A DNA stretch of 64,000 bases from Hartmannibacter diazotrophicus (GCF_900231165.1 NZ_LT960614.1:2726550-2790549), one strand, 5' to 3'. Counted from the stretch's first letter, positions 8,354-19,367 are shown. Numbers and translations: made by a program. The notes: a model not told the origin generated them from the sequence alone.

Positions 8354-9790
8354 TCAGACTTGAGTGCTGCCAGACCGTCCGTCCGCCGCCGGCAATGCGG
8401 AGATCGAAAAGGAGATCGCAAAGGCGGCCAATCCCATAACCGACCCGATGCCGAAAATCCAGACAGCGGCGCCTTTCAGATCGACGGCCGCAACGCTGTC
8501 GCCAAGGCCATAGACCGCCGCCGTCAGGCCTGCCAGCGCCGCACCGAGCGCATAGCCGGCCGACTGGACGGTCGGCAGCAGGCCCGAGGCGAGATCCCGC
8601 TCGCCGGGAGCCGCCACCGTCATGACATGATGCGACAGGAAGGCCCAGTTGAGCCCGAAGCCGCCCCCGACGAACACCTGGCCGAGAAAGACCCATCCGG
8701 CAAGACCGGTCCAGATGCCGAACGATGTCGCAACAAGACCGAGCGCCATCACCAGCGGCCCGAGACGGACCATGGTGAGTGCCAGATGCTCGCGCACGAC
8801 CGTCGCCACGACGATTGCCGTTCCGCTCCAGGAAAGCGCGAGGATCGCGGCGACAAATCCCGCCTCCGACGGGTCGTAACCGAAGACATGCTGCATCATC
8901 AGGGCGATATAGACCGAAACGGTCGCCTGCCCGATCGGCATCAGCAGGGCGACCCAGAAGATCGCCCCAAGCGGCGCGCCGAGAACGAACGCGCCCTTGG
9001 GAAAGAGACGGACGTCCTTGGATCGGTCGGCCGAGAATGTCGCAAAGAGGCCGAGAAACGCGAAAGCAAGCAGCGGAATGATGATCCACGTCTCGGTCGT
9101 GGTGCCGGCAAAGCTGACCGCGAGAATGGAGGCCGTGACCATCATCAGCCGCCCCAATGGCACCCGTTCGGTGACCCTTTCGGCGCCGGATTCCGGCTTC
9201 ACCTTCTGAATGACGAAGACGGCAAAGATGATGATGAGCGGCACATTGACGAGAAAGGCCACGCGCCAGGAGATCACCTCCGTCAGGATGCCGCCGAGCA
9301 ACGGCCCCAGGAACGCCGCCAGAGCCCAGACGACCGCCTCCGCGCCGAAAACCTTGGCGACAAGGGATGGCGGATAGAATTCCGGGATCAGCGCATAGCA
9401 GATTGCAGCGACGACGCCCTCGCCGAAACCGGTGAAGATGCGGCCGGCGAGCACCATTTCCATGCTGACGGCAACCGATGTCATCAGCGATCCGCAGGCG
9501 ATGAGGCCCGCCGTCAGCAGCAGCGCCGAACGCGCCCCGAAGCGCTGCTTCATCAGGCCGCCGACCGATCCGCCAACGATGGCCGCGACCAGGAATATGG
9601 AAAAGGACAGGCTGATCAGCGCCGGCGCGCCAAGTTCAACCACGGCGGTCGGCATCGTCGTGATGACGACGAAGTCGTTGAATGCGTAGAGCGCGACGCC
9701 GAGGCACAGCATGAAGGTCGAGCCGGTGCGCCCTTCGCTGAAGAGACCGTGCCAGCCGCCGGCAAGCGATGCCGCGGCGTCACGCGACAT
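8354..9790 (-). CDS. MFS transporter (drug-resistance type)
   Basis: About 478 aa with many hydrophobic segments, starting MSRDAAASLAGGWHGLF. Helix 2-3 has GGLMKQRFGARSALLLTAGL, a motif-A-like loop, and GRIFTGFGEGVVAAICYALIPE resembles motif C-region sequence of drug:H+ antiporters with 12-14 helices. Substrate unknown. Its ATG overlaps the last 11 bases of the VWA gene, so it is almost certainly translated from the same message as the MoxR and VWA genes. That pairing is functionally unexplained. No terminator was identified after the stop. Confidence 0.85.
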   Translation of the reverse strand: MSRDAAASLAGGWHGLFSEGRTGSTFMLCLGVALYAFNDFVVITTMPTAVVELGAPALISLSFSIFLVAAIVGGSVGGLMKQRFGARSALLLTAGLIACGSLMTSVAVSMEMVLAGRIFTGFGEGVVAAICYALIPEFYPPSLVAKVFGAEAVVWALAAFLGPLLGGILTEVISWRVAFLVNVPLIIIFAVFVIQKVKPESGAERVTERVPLGRLMMVTASILAVSFAGTTTETWIIIPLLAFAFLGLFATFSADRSKDVRLFPKGAFVLGAPLGAIFWVALLMPIGQATVSVYIALMMQHVFGYDPSEAGFVAAILALSWSGTAIVVATVVREHLALTMVRLGPLVMALGLVATSFGIWTGLAGWVFLGQVFVGGGFGLNWAFLSHHVMTVAAPGERDLASGLLPTVQSAGYALGAALAGLTAAVYGLGDSVAAVDLKGAAVWIFGIGSVMGLAAFAISFSISALPAADGRSGSTQV

Positions 9791-11018
9791 GGGACAGCCA
9801 GGACTTGGGATCCCGGCTTTCGGCGGGGCGCTCGCCGAGGGCCTCGACCAGATCTCTGACGGCCTCCAGCGAGTGCACGGCGCGGAACTCGTCCACATAG
9901 GGCAGCATCGAGCGGATGCCGCCGGCCCGGGCTTCGAAGCCTTCGAAACGCAGGAGCGGATTGAGCCAGATGAGCCGCCGGCAGGAGCGGTGCAGGCGGT
10001 CCATCTGCAGCGACAGATCCTCGGAACTGTCCCGTTCCAGCCCATCGGTGATCAGCAGCACGGTCGCCCCTTGCGACAGCACCCGGCGCGACCAGAGCCG
10101 GTTGAAGCTCGCCAGGTTGTCGGCGATCCGCGTGCCGCCAGACCAGTCGACAACGCTCTGCGAACAGGCCTCAAGAGCCACATCCGGATCCTTGAGGGTC
10201 AGTTGCCGCGTGACGTTGGTCAGCCGCGTACCGAAAAGAAAGGTGTGCACGCGCCGGCGCCGCTCGGTCATCGCATGCAGGAAATGCAGGAACAGGCGGG
10301 AATACTGGCTCATCGAACCCGAAATATCGATGAGCGCGACGAGAGGCGGATAGACCTCGCGCGGCACGGAGAATTTCAGCGGGATGAAATCGCCGCCACT
10401 GCGCATAGCCGCTCGCAGCGTTTGGCGCGGATCGATGCGCGAGCCGCGATGGGAGAGCATGCGCCGGCGCGTCCTGACCCTGTCGGCCGGCAGCACCAGC
10501 TTGCGGATTTCGTCCTTGGCGGCGGCAATCTCTTCCGCGCTCATTTGCGCGAAGTCCTTGGTCTGGAGGATCTCGCGGGCTGACATCGTCAGCCGGGCGT
10601 CGATCTCAAGATCCGGCTCCTCGAGGGTCTGCGAGCGCTCGTTCTCACTGAAAAGCGCCTTCGCGACGCGTGCGGCACCCGCCTTGGGCTTCTCCGGCGG
10701 CCGGCGCGCGGGCGCCACGGGCGAGAGCATCGCGAGCATCTTCTCGACGAGCCCCCGCGTCCGCCAGAAGGTCTCGAACGCTTCATGAAAGACGACACGA
10801 TGCTCGCGCTTCTTCACGAAGACCGCATGCAGCGTCCAGTAGAGGTCCTCGCGCTGGCGCAGCCCCGCGACCTCGACGGCCTCGACCGCGTCGATCACCA
10901 TTGCCGGGCCGACCGGCAGTCCGGCATCGCGCAGGACGCGGGCAAAATAGACGATATTGTCGACGATCCGGCCCTCCGGCCGGGCGGCAGCGCCCGTCTC
11001 CATCCCGTCCTCAGACAT
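9780..11018 (-). CDS. VWA-domain protein, CoxE-like
   Basis: About 412 aa. The C-terminal half contains ALIDISGSMSQYSRLFLHF, a von Willebrand A metal-ion site (Asp-x-Ser-x-Ser), followed by VHTFLFGTRLTNVTRQL and TVLLITDGLERD, as in the CoxE family. These proteins work with MoxR AAA+ ATPases as chaperones that insert or mature metal cofactors; in carbon-monoxide oxidisers they act on CO dehydrogenase. No cox structural genes are in the window, so the client is unknown. It starts 3 bases after the MoxR stop and overlaps the MFS gene. Confidence 0.88.
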   Translation of the reverse strand: MSEDGMETGAAARPEGRIVDNIVYFARVLRDAGLPVGPAMVIDAVEAVEVAGLRQREDLYWTLHAVFVKKREHRVVFHEAFETFWRTRGLVEKMLAMLSPVAPARRPPEKPKAGAARVAKALFSENERSQTLEEPDLEIDARLTMSAREILQTKDFAQMSAEEIAAAKDEIRKLVLPADRVRTRRRMLSHRGSRIDPRQTLRAAMRSGGDFIPLKFSVPREVYPPLVALIDISGSMSQYSRLFLHFLHAMTERRRRVHTFLFGTRLTNVTRQLTLKDPDVALEACSQSVVDWSGGTRIADNLASFNRLWSRRVLSQGATVLLITDGLERDSSEDLSLQMDRLHRSCRRLIWLNPLLRFEGFEARAGGIRSMLPYVDEFRAVHSLEAVRDLVEALGERPAESRDPKSWLSHVA

Positions 11019-11021
11019 GGT

Positions 11022-11948
11022 TCAGCCCACCGCCGCCTTGCGGCGCATCTCGTCGACGATCCGAGCCGCTTCGGAACCACGCACGCGCGCAATGTCGTCC
11101 TGGTATTTGAGAAGAACGCCGAGCGTGTCGGAAACCGTGTCGGGATCAAGCGCGATCTGGTCCAGTTCGGCAAGTGCCGTCGCCCAGTCGAGCGTTTCGG
11201 CGACACCCGGCGCCTTGAAGAGTTCCATCTGCCTCAGATGCTGCACGAAGCCGACCACTTCCGCCGAAAGCCGCTCCGCCGCACCCGGAACCTTGCCCCG
11301 CACGATGGCAAGCTCGCGTTCCGCGTTGGGATAGTCGACCCAGTGATAGAGGCAGCGCCGCTTCAGCGCGTCGTGGATCTCGCGCGTGCGGTTGGTGGTG
11401 ACGATCACGATGGGCGGCTCCTTCGCCCGGATCGTCCCGATCTCGGGGATCGTCACCTGGAAATCGGAGAGCGCCTCCAGAAGATAGGCCTCGAAGGCCT
11501 CGTCCGCGCGGTCGAGTTCGTCGATGAGAAGCACGGGCGCCCGCCCTTCGATGGTCGGCTCCAGCGCCTGCAGGACGGCGCGCTTGATCAGGAAGCGCTC
11601 GGAGAAGACGTCCTCCGAAAGGCTATCCTTGTCCATGGCGCCGGTCGCCTCGACCAGCCTGATCTCGACCATCTGCGCGGCATAGTTCCACTCATAGACC
11701 GCGCTTGAGACGTCGAGACCCTCGTAACACTGCAGGCGGATCAGCGGTCGGCCAAGCTCCTGCGCCAGCACCTTGGCGATCTCCGTCTTGCCGACACCGG
11801 CCTCGCCCTCCAGGAACAGGGGCCGCTTCATGGCAAGGGCCAGATAGAGCACCGTCGCCAGCGAACGGTCGGCGATATAGCCGGACCGCCCGAGCAGGCT
11901 CAGGGTCTCGTCGATGCTGGTGGGAAGGTCATACTGGGAATCGGTCAT
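11022..11948 (-). CDS. MoxR family AAA+ ATPase
   Basis: About 308 aa. Walker A is GEAGVGKTE near residues 46-54, Walker B is VLLIDELDRADE, and sensor 1 is VIVTTNRTREIHDALKRRC, with the arginine-finger region after it. The DVSSAVYEWNY segment and overall length fit the CoxD/MoxR class. MoxR proteins act with the adjacent VWA protein to remodel or activate a partner complex. First gene of the MoxR-VWA-MFS unit. The promoter probably lies in the 38 bases to 13 kb side, but no box was identified. Confidence 0.92.
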   Translation of the reverse strand: MTDSQYDLPTSIDETLSLLGRSGYIADRSLATVLYLALAMKRPLFLEGEAGVGKTEIAKVLAQELGRPLIRLQCYEGLDVSSAVYEWNYAAQMVEIRLVEATGAMDKDSLSEDVFSERFLIKRAVLQALEPTIEGRAPVLLIDELDRADEAFEAYLLEALSDFQVTIPEIGTIRAKEPPIVIVTTNRTREIHDALKRRCLYHWVDYPNAERELAIVRGKVPGAAERLSAEVVGFVQHLRQMELFKAPGVAETLDWATALAELDQIALDPDTVSDTLGVLLKYQDDIARVRGSEAARIVDEMRRKAAVG

Positions 11949-11986
11949 AAGACAAAACTCAAAGAGGCAGAAGGAGGGCGTGCTGT

Positions 11987-13033
11987 TCAGCTAGATGGGA
12001 CGATCCGTCCGTCCTTCCAAGTGTAAAGCGCATAGCCGGGCTGAAGGGCATCCCCCTTTTCGTCAAAGGAGACGGATCCGATCGCCGTATCGAAGCGGCT
12101 CCGGGCAATTGCGGCTGCGACTTTTTCCGCGTCCAGGCTACCGGCCTGCTCGGCAGCGGCCTCGAAGATGTCGACGGCAGCCGCGGCGCGCAGGAAATAG
12201 AGGTCCGGCCCCTCGCTGTCGCCGATGAGCCCCTCCGGCGCGGAGAAGATCGTATGCTCGGCGACAGCCTTGCCGAGCGCGGGATAGTCGTCGAGCATCA
12301 GCGTATCGCCGCCGACGATGACCGGCAGCGGTCCCACGGCGGCCAGATCGAAGCCGATCTGCGAAATATCGCCGTGGTAGCCGCCGATGAAGAGGACCTC
12401 TATTCCGTCCGCCGCCAGCTTGGCCGCCAGCCGGGCATAGCTGCGCTCGCCCGAATCATAGGTCTCGATCATCGACGGTTCGCCGCCGGCCGCTCGAAAG
12501 GCGGCGAGCGCCCTGTCGGCGAGATCCTTGCCGTAGGTCGAGCTGTCGGAAAGAAAGGCGACGTTCTGGCCCTTGTACGTCTGCGCCAGATAGGTCCCGA
12601 GGAAGGTGCCCTGAGTATCGGCGCGCGGCGCAAGGCGGAAGATGGTGTCGCCCGCCCGCTCGTCCGTGAATTTCGGCGAGATCGAGGCCGGAGAAATCTC
12701 AATGATGCCGTTCGCCGCATAAATCCTGGAGGCAGCGATCGAGGCCAGCGAGCAGACATGCCCGACCACCAGATTCACCTGCCGGCCGACGAGCTGGTTG
12801 GCGATGGCCTCTGCCTTGGCCGCATCGCACCCGTCGTTGTAGCTCTCCACGCTGATGCTTTCGCCCAGAATATCGCCGAATTTCGCGGCCTCCGACGTCA
12901 CGCCCGCTTCCATGGAGCGGCCGATTTCGCCGAATGATCCGTTGAGCGGACCGACCACGGCAATCCGCACTTCGGCCAATGCCTGGGCGTGAGCCAGAAG
13001 GAGCGCCAGAAGGGCAAGGCCAATGCGTCTCAC
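11987..13033 (-). CDS. Stand-alone branched-chain amino acid type binding protein
   Basis: Periplasmic solute-binding protein of about 348 aa with a clear Sec signal peptide (RRIGLALLALLLAHAQALA, cleavage before EVRIAV). VRIAVVGPLNGSFGEIGRSMEAG and the IIEISPASISPKFTDE segment match the Leu/Ile/Val-binding (type I periplasmic) family. The start codon is GTG with GAGGA upstream. It lies after the livK terminator and is quite different in sequence from livK, so it probably binds another amino acid or related ligand. The ABC partner is not adjacent; the livHMGF system or the permease at 47856 are possibilities. Confidence 0.85.
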   Translation of the reverse strand: MRRIGLALLALLLAHAQALAEVRIAVVGPLNGSFGEIGRSMEAGVTSEAAKFGDILGESISVESYNDGCDAAKAEAIANQLVGRQVNLVVGHVCSLASIAASRIYAANGIIEISPASISPKFTDERAGDTIFRLAPRADTQGTFLGTYLAQTYKGQNVAFLSDSSTYGKDLADRALAAFRAAGGEPSMIETYDSGERSYARLAAKLAADGIEVLFIGGYHGDISQIGFDLAAVGPLPVIVGGDTLMLDDYPALGKAVAEHTIFSAPEGLIGDSEGPDLYFLRAAAAVDIFEAAAEQAGSLDAEKVAAAIARSRFDTAIGSVSFDEKGDALQPGYALYTWKDGRIVPSS

Positions 13034-13095
13034 GGACTATCCTCAATTCCTGCGAAGGAGACTCACGCCGCCCTCATGAAAATGACTGGCCCGAT

Positions 13096-13131
13096 CGAAA
13101 AGCAAAGCCCGCCCCTTTGCAAGGGGCGGGC
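13096..13131 (-). terminator. Rho-independent terminator after livK
   Basis: A perfect 11-base-pair stem (GCCCGCCCCTT at 13107-13117 and AAGGGGCGGGC at 13121-13131) with a 3-base loop. On the minus strand it is followed by a T-rich tract (TTTGCTTTTC), 31 bases after the livK stop. Confidence 0.85.
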
Positions 13132-13161
13132 CTCAATGTCAGCCACGAAGGTGAACGTCGA

Positions 13162-14280
13162 TCACTGCAGCTCGGTGTAGGTGATCTTGCCTTCGTCGTT
13201 CTTCTTCCAGACGTACATGACGTAGTCCGGGCGGGTGATGTCACCCTTCTCGTTGTAGGAGAGCTTGCCGATGACGGTGTCGTAGGCATTGCCCTTCTTC
13301 AGTTCCTCGGCAACCGCCTGCGGATCGACCGAACCGGCACCCTTGGCGCCTTCGGCGATGATCTGGATGGCAGCGTAGGAGTAGAGCGTGTAGGCCTCCG
13401 GCTCGAAGCCCGCGTCGCGGAACTTCTTGACGACGTCCTGCGCGGACGGGTTCTTGCGCGGATCGGGCGCGAAGGTCATCAGCGTGCCTTCGACGGCCGG
13501 GCCGCCGATGGCGGCGAACTCGTCGGAGGTGATGCCGTCGCCCGACATCAGCACGGCCTTGAGGCCCTGGTCGGCCGCCTGGCGGACGATGAGGCCGGCT
13601 TCGGTGTGCAGGCCGCCGTAGTAGATGACGCCGACGTTGGCGGCCTTCATCTTGGAGATGAGAGCCGAGAAGTCCTTGTCGCCGATGTTGATGCCTTCAT
13701 ACATCACCTCGGTGATGCCGGCGGCATTCATCGCCTTCTTGGTCTCGTCTGCAAGGCCCTGGCCGTAAGGCGTCTTGTCGTGGATCACGGCAACGGGCGT
13801 GTCCTTGAAGTTCTCGGCGATATAGGCACCGGCCACCGCGCCCTGCTGATCGTCACGGCCGCAGGTACGGAAGGTGTTCCACAGGCCGCGCTCGGTGAAC
13901 TGCGGGTTGGTCGAGGCCGGGGTGATCTGGAAGATGCCGTTCTCAGCATAGACTTCCGAAGCCGGGATCGAAACGCCCGAGTTGAAGTGGCCGTCAACGA
14001 AGGTCACGCCGTCGCCGACGAACTTGTTGGCCACCGAAACGCCCTGCTTGGGATCGGAGACGTCGTCGCCGAACTCGAGCTTGATCATCTCGCCGTTGAT
14101 GCCGCCAGCCTCGTTGATGTCCTTGGCGGCCTGCTCGGCGCCCTTCTGAAGCTGCGCGCCGAAAGCGGCATTCGGACCCGTGAGCGGACCGGCAACACCG
14201 ATGATGACATCAGCCTGCGCGGAGGCGCTGAAGGCCAGCCCGGCGGCAAGCACCAGACCGGACAACACATACTTCTTCAT
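13162..14280 (-). CDS. livK: Branched-chain amino acid binding protein of the liv system
   Basis: Periplasmic solute-binding protein, 372 aa, with signal peptide MKKYVLSGLVLAAGLAFSAS and cleavage near AQADV. The mature part has VIIGVAGPLTGPNAAFGAQ, NGIFQITPASTNPQFTERG and DKTPYGQGLADE, typical of LivJ/LivK. A conserved ligand-loop Cys pair is not obvious. The start was set at the signal-peptide Met, with GGGAG upstream. It delivers Leu/Ile/Val (or similar) to the livHMGF permease encoded just upstream on the same strand. A 260-base gap before it suggests its own promoter, which is usual because the binding protein is needed in excess. Confidence 0.92.
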   Translation of the reverse strand: MKKYVLSGLVLAAGLAFSASAQADVIIGVAGPLTGPNAAFGAQLQKGAEQAAKDINEAGGINGEMIKLEFGDDVSDPKQGVSVANKFVGDGVTFVDGHFNSGVSIPASEVYAENGIFQITPASTNPQFTERGLWNTFRTCGRDDQQGAVAGAYIAENFKDTPVAVIHDKTPYGQGLADETKKAMNAAGITEVMYEGINIGDKDFSALISKMKAANVGVIYYGGLHTEAGLIVRQAADQGLKAVLMSGDGITSDEFAAIGGPAVEGTLMTFAPDPRKNPSAQDVVKKFRDAGFEPEAYTLYSYAAIQIIAEGAKGAGSVDPQAVAEELKKGNAYDTVIGKLSYNEKGDITRPDYVMYVWKKNDEGKITYTELQ

Positions 14281-14539
14281 GTCTTTTGTCTCCCGTTGCA
14301 AGTCCGGGGATCTTCCAACTGGGAAGCCCCCTGTGACGGACACGCACGCCCCAAGTCGCTCTTGCAGGTTTCCGCGTGTTCCAAGATCGCCGCCGTCTGA
14401 CGGGTGGCGAATTTCTTTCAAACTGTTCCCGTTTTTCTTGTGCCGCCCGGTCGGCTGCCCGGCGGTGGTAGCATCCTATCCCAAGTTCCCGATGCCGCAA
14501 TGGGCTGAGGTGATGTGCCAGGGACAAGGGCGGATCCGT

Positions 14540-14893
14540 TCAGCCAGCGCCCCGTTGTCGCCAGTTCAGCGGGCCGGAACGTTCGTAAAGCCAGTAATAT
14601 TGGGTGACCATCTGCCCGGCGCGCGTATAGCGATAGCCGATGAACGCGATCGCCAGCACCACGATCGTGTCGACCACATAATATTGAAGGGCCACGAAGC
14701 TGCCCCCGAACATCGAAAAATGGATGAAGCGGACCGCGACCCCGAGGATCAGGCCATAGACGAACAGCGAGGAATAGCTGCGCCATGTCTGCGCGCAGGC
14801 CTTGCCGGTCATCCAGGCAGCCCACCCGCCCATGACGACAGTGACCAGGATGAAGGTCCAACCCGAGGTCTCTTCGTAGAGAATCCCCTGCAT
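14540..14893 (-). CDS. Small membrane protein of the liv operon (DUF6867-like)
   Basis: The 117-residue protein has three hydrophobic segments (WTFILVTVVMGGWAAWMTG, LFVYGLILGVAVRFIHFSMF and VVDTIVVLAIAFIGYRYTR). I recall the same protein between livF and livK in rhizobia, where it is annotated as DUF6867; its function is unknown. It starts 17 bases after livF, so it is part of that operon and may associate with the transporter. Confidence 0.78.
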   Translation of the reverse strand: MQGILYEETSGWTFILVTVVMGGWAAWMTGKACAQTWRSYSSLFVYGLILGVAVRFIHFSMFGGSFVALQYYVVDTIVVLAIAFIGYRYTRAGQMVTQYYWLYERSGPLNWRQRGAG

Positions 14894-14910
14894 TCGTGAA
14901 AAACTCCCAA

Positions 14911-15674
14911 TCAGTGATGACCGCCTTCGAGGTATGCCGCCCTGACCTCGGGGTTTGCCAACAGCTCTTTACCGGCGCCCGACATGGTCACGACCCCGTT
15001 GACCATGACATAGCCCCGGTGCGCCAGCTTCAGCGCGTGGAACGCATTCTGCTCGACAAGGAACACGGTCAGACCCTCGGTCCGGTTGAGTTCCTTGATC
15101 GCGTCGAAGATCTGCTTGACGATCAGCGGCGCGAGACCCAGCGAGGGCTCGTCCAGCATCAGGAGGCGCGGACGCGCCATCAGTGCCCGGGCGATCGCCA
15201 GCATCTGCTGTTCGCCACCCGACAACGTGCCGCCGCGCTGGGCCGAGCGCTCCTTGAGCCGCGGAAAAAGCGTGAACACCTTTTCCACGTCCTCGTCGAA
15301 ATGCTTCATGTTGTCGAGCGAGGCGCCCATCTGGAGATTTTCCAGAACCGTCATGCGCGAGAAGATGCGCCGGCCCTCGGGCGACTGGGCGATCCTGAGG
15401 CGCGCAATCTCGTGCGGCGGCATGCGCGTGATGTCCATGCCGTCGAAGACGATCGAGCCGGTCCGCGCCTGCGGGCTGCCGAAGATCGTCATCATCAGCG
15501 TCGACTTGCCGGCGCCGTTGGCGCCGATCAGCGTCACGATCTCGCCCGGATGGACGTCGACGTCGACGCCCTTGAGCGCGATAATGTTGCCGTAATAGGT
15601 GCGGACATCGCGCACCGACAGGAGCGGCGCGCCTGTAGCGGCCACAGGCTTGTCCTGGGTTTCCACGACCGCGG

Positions 15675-15678
<4 letters not shown>
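14911..15678 (-). CDS. livF: Branched-chain amino acid ABC transporter ATPase LivF
   Basis: 255 aa. Walker A is GANGAGKST, the signature is LSGGEQQMLAIARAL, Walker B is LLMLDEPSLGLAP, and the switch His lies in LVEQNAFHAL. The start ATG at 15678 overlaps the livG stop as ATGA, which decided the start over a longer in-frame reading. It is one of two ATPases powering import through LivH/LivM. Confidence 0.95.
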
Positions 15679-16552
<874 letters not shown>

Positions 16553-16553
<1 letters not shown>

Positions 16554-17929
16554 CAGCCATGCCCCTCCTGAACGAGGGAACCGGACACGGACTTCTTCTG
16601 GTGCAGGAAGGCGGTGGGCTCACGGCTTCCGACGAAGCCGCGCGGCTTCCAGACCATGATGGTCACCATGGCGAGGCCGAAGATCAGCATGCGGAACTGG
16701 TCCGGATTGAAATCCTGGCCGAAAACCTCCTTCAGGAAGGAAAGCTCGCGCAGAATCTCCGTACCGCCGATCATCGCCACCGCCGCGACCGCGACGCCAA
16801 CCATGGAGCCCATGCCTCCAAGCACGACGATCGCAACGATCACCGCCGATTCCAGGAAGATGAAGGATTCGGGAGAGACGAAGCCCTGGCGTGCGGCGAA
16901 GAAGGAGCCGGCAAAGCCGCCGAACATCGCGCCGAGGGCAAAGGCCGTGAGCTTGGTGTTGGTCGTGTTGATGCCGAGCGAGCGGCAGGCAACCTCGTCC
17001 TCGCGCAACGCCTCCCAGGCGCGGCCGATCGGAAGACGCCTGAGCCGCAGCGTGATGAAGGCCGTCAACAGGGCAAGCATCAGGATCAGGTAGTAGAGGA
17101 AGACCTTGTAGTAGGCCGAAGACATCGGCAGGTCGAACATCCTCGCAAAGCCTTCCGGAGACGCATCGAAAGGAATGCCGAAGAGCGTCACCTTGGGGAT
17201 CGAGGAGATGCCGGACGACCCGTTCGTCACCTCACGCCAGTTGATCAGCACCAGCCGGATGATCTCGCCGAAGGCCAGCGTCACGATGGCGAGATAGTCA
17301 CCTCGCAGTCGCAAGACGGGAAAGCCGAGCGTCACGCCCCACATGGCTGCGAGAATCCCCGCAAGCGGCAGCAGAATCCAGAACGACAGATCGAAATGCG
17401 TGGCCAGAAGGGCATAGGAATAGGCGCCTACCGCATAGAATGCGACATACCCGAGATCCAGCAGCCCGGCGAGACCGACAACGATATTCAGCCCCCATCC
17501 GAGCATCACGTAGATGAGAATCTGGATGCCGAAATTGTCGACCCACTTGATCGACCCGCGGATGCCGAAGCCCCACATGATCAGGACCGGATAGAGGAAC
17601 AGCAGCAGGATGGCGAATTTGGTCCAGTTCTGCCTGAAGAACCCCGGCTCACCGATCGTCGCGACCGGTTTCGCGTTCGCCTTGCGCGCCGCCATCGCCG
17701 GAAAGACGAAGGCCTTCAGCAGAAAGCGTCCGACGACCACGATGGCAACGATGACAGCGACCAGCCCCCAGCGGTTCTCGACGATGAGCTGGTTGTCCAT
17801 GTTCTGGTCGGTCCTAAAGCCGACCAGCGGCCCGAAGACCCCAAGCGCGATGACACCTGCCAGCGCCGCGTCCTTCGCGGCGGCGGCAAGGTCAGGCCCG
17901 TTCTGACGGGCGGGAGCGGTCGACGTCAT
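16553..17929 (-). CDS. livM: Branched-chain amino acid ABC transporter permease LivM
   Basis: 458 aa, with roughly ten hydrophobic segments. The conserved permease loop is [23 protein letters not shown], and [21 protein letters not shown] is the usual LivM motif. The N-terminal 100 residues ([16 protein letters not shown] and two helices) are the long extension seen in proteobacterial LivM. It starts one base after the livH stop. Confidence 0.94.
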
Positions 17930-17930
17930 C

Positions 17931-18848
17931 TCAGACCTTCTCGACTTCCGGCCGGCCGAGGATGCCCTGCGGCATGAAGATCAGGACAATCGCGAGAATG
18001 GAGAACGCGGCGACGTCCTTGTAGTCGATGGAGAAATAGGCCGACCAGAACGTCTCGATCAGACCGATCAGCAGCCCGCCGATGACCGCGCCCGGCAAGG
18101 AACCAATTCCCCCGAGAACTGCGGCGGTGAAGGCCTTGACGCCCGGCACGAAGCCGTCCGCGAAGTTCACCACGCCATAGTACATGAAGTACATCGTGCC
18201 TGCGACGGCAGCCAGCATCGCGCCCATGACGAAGGTCATCGAAATCGTGCGGTCGACGTTGACGCCGAGAAGCGCCGCCATCTTCCGGTCCTGCTCGCAG
18301 GCGCGCTGCGCCCTGCCGAGCGGGGTCTTCTGCACGAGATACCAGAAACCGGCGAGAAGAACGGCCGTGACCACCATGATGATGATCTGCTTGTAGGAGA
18401 GCGTCACCGCATAGCCGTTGCGCTCCATCACCTGGATCGTATCTGTGATCATCGGCGGAACGGGCTTGTTACGCGGACCCTGGGCGACCTGGACGAAGTT
18501 CGACAGCACGATCGACATGCCGATCGCCGAGATCAGCGGCGCAAGGCGGAACGATCCCCGCAGCGGCCGGTAGGCCACCCGCTCGATCGTCCAGCTCAGC
18601 AGCCCGGTGAGCGCCATCGAGATGACCATCACGATGAAGAGCGCCAGCGCCACCGACCCGATGCCAAGCCAGGTCGTGAGAATGAGGAAGAAGATCAACG
18701 CGATGAACGCGGAGACCATGAAAACATCGCCATGGGAGAAGTTCACCATACCGATGATGCCGAAGACCATCGTGTAGCCGATCGCGATAAGGCCGTAGAT
18801 CGACCCCAGAGTCACGCCATTGATCAGCTGCTGCAGGAAAATTTCCAT
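17931..18848 (-). CDS. livH: Branched-chain amino acid ABC transporter permease LivH
   Basis: 305 aa, with a typical LivH opening [19 protein letters not shown] followed by [21 protein letters not shown]. The loop [21 protein letters not shown] is the ATPase-coupling motif, and [13 protein letters not shown] is conserved. First gene of the liv operon; the ribosome site is weak. The 520-base region upstream should carry the operon promoter and a possible Lrp-type site. Confidence 0.95.
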   Translation of the reverse strand: MEIFLQQLINGVTLGSIYGLIAIGYTMVFGIIGMVNFSHGDVFMVSAFIALIFFLILTTWLGIGSVALALFIVMVISMALTGLLSWTIERVAYRPLRGSFRLAPLISAIGMSIVLSNFVQVAQGPRNKPVPPMITDTIQVMERNGYAVTLSYKQIIIMVVTAVLLAGFWYLVQKTPLGRAQRACEQDRKMAALLGVNVDRTISMTFVMGAMLAAVAGTMYFMYYGVVNFADGFVPGVKAFTAAVLGGIGSLPGAVIGGLLIGLIETFWSAYFSIDYKDVAAFSILAIVLIFMPQGILGRPEVEKV

Positions 18849-19367
18849 ACGTCAGCGCCCCTGCCTGTGCGGCGGCATTTTTTGCCGTCTCGCCATTTCG
18901 CACGATTGTTGTGCGTGCCGTTGTCATTAGCAAGCCGCATTCCACAAGACAACAGACATACCGTGCATCTGCATGGGATGAGCACCAGAATCGGGATTAT
19001 CCGAAGAATTTTTTCGCAACTCAGAGAATTTCCCCGGATCCGATACTCGATTTGAACATTTTCACTTTTGCTCCATCAATACATCCGCACTCTACTGCAC
19101 AAGTTTTCGCCATATGCACCGATTTGCGCCCGTAAATTGAACAAAGCCGTGATCGTCATCGTGAATGGCCGCCATTAGCAACGGATTGACTTGCAGCCGG
19201 ATGCCTCCGCGGTCGCCGCTGAAGGGCACCCGGGAAGCGGCGCGTGCATCGAGGCGGGAAGACGACGGATCAAGACCTATTGAGCCGTTTTCGCGGCGTC
19301 GGCCTTGTGGATTTGCCGCGTGCATGAGAGGACAGGACAGCCCTTTGACGTCGAAGATCGAAGTCCG
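18849..19367. other. Divergent intergenic region between livH and the flavin reductase gene
   Basis: About 520 bases, clearly more AT-rich than its surroundings between 18880 and 19140, as expected for two divergent promoters. It holds a dyad near 19002-19016 and a GCAC/GTGC repeat near 18900-18914. No gene is supported. Confidence 0.5.
19002..19016. promoter_or_regulatory. Possible Lrp/AsnC-type operator upstream of livH
   Basis: CGAAGAATTTTTTCG is a near-palindrome with an AT core, about 155 bases upstream of livH. Lrp/AsnC regulators commonly bind AT-centred dyads near amino-acid transport genes. The match is by eye only, with no known regulator in the window, so this is tentative. Confidence 0.3.

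Noticed and set aside
8360-9859. Plus-strand frame opposite the MFS gene
   Set aside because: Very polar and repetitive (many DR/RR/DH pairs), typical of an antisense shadow of a membrane protein.
12979-14400. Plus-strand frame opposite livK
   Set aside because: Antisense of a confident binding-protein gene with signal peptide.
16559-17977. Plus-strand frame opposite livM
   Set aside because: Charged, repetitive antisense product; livM is clear.
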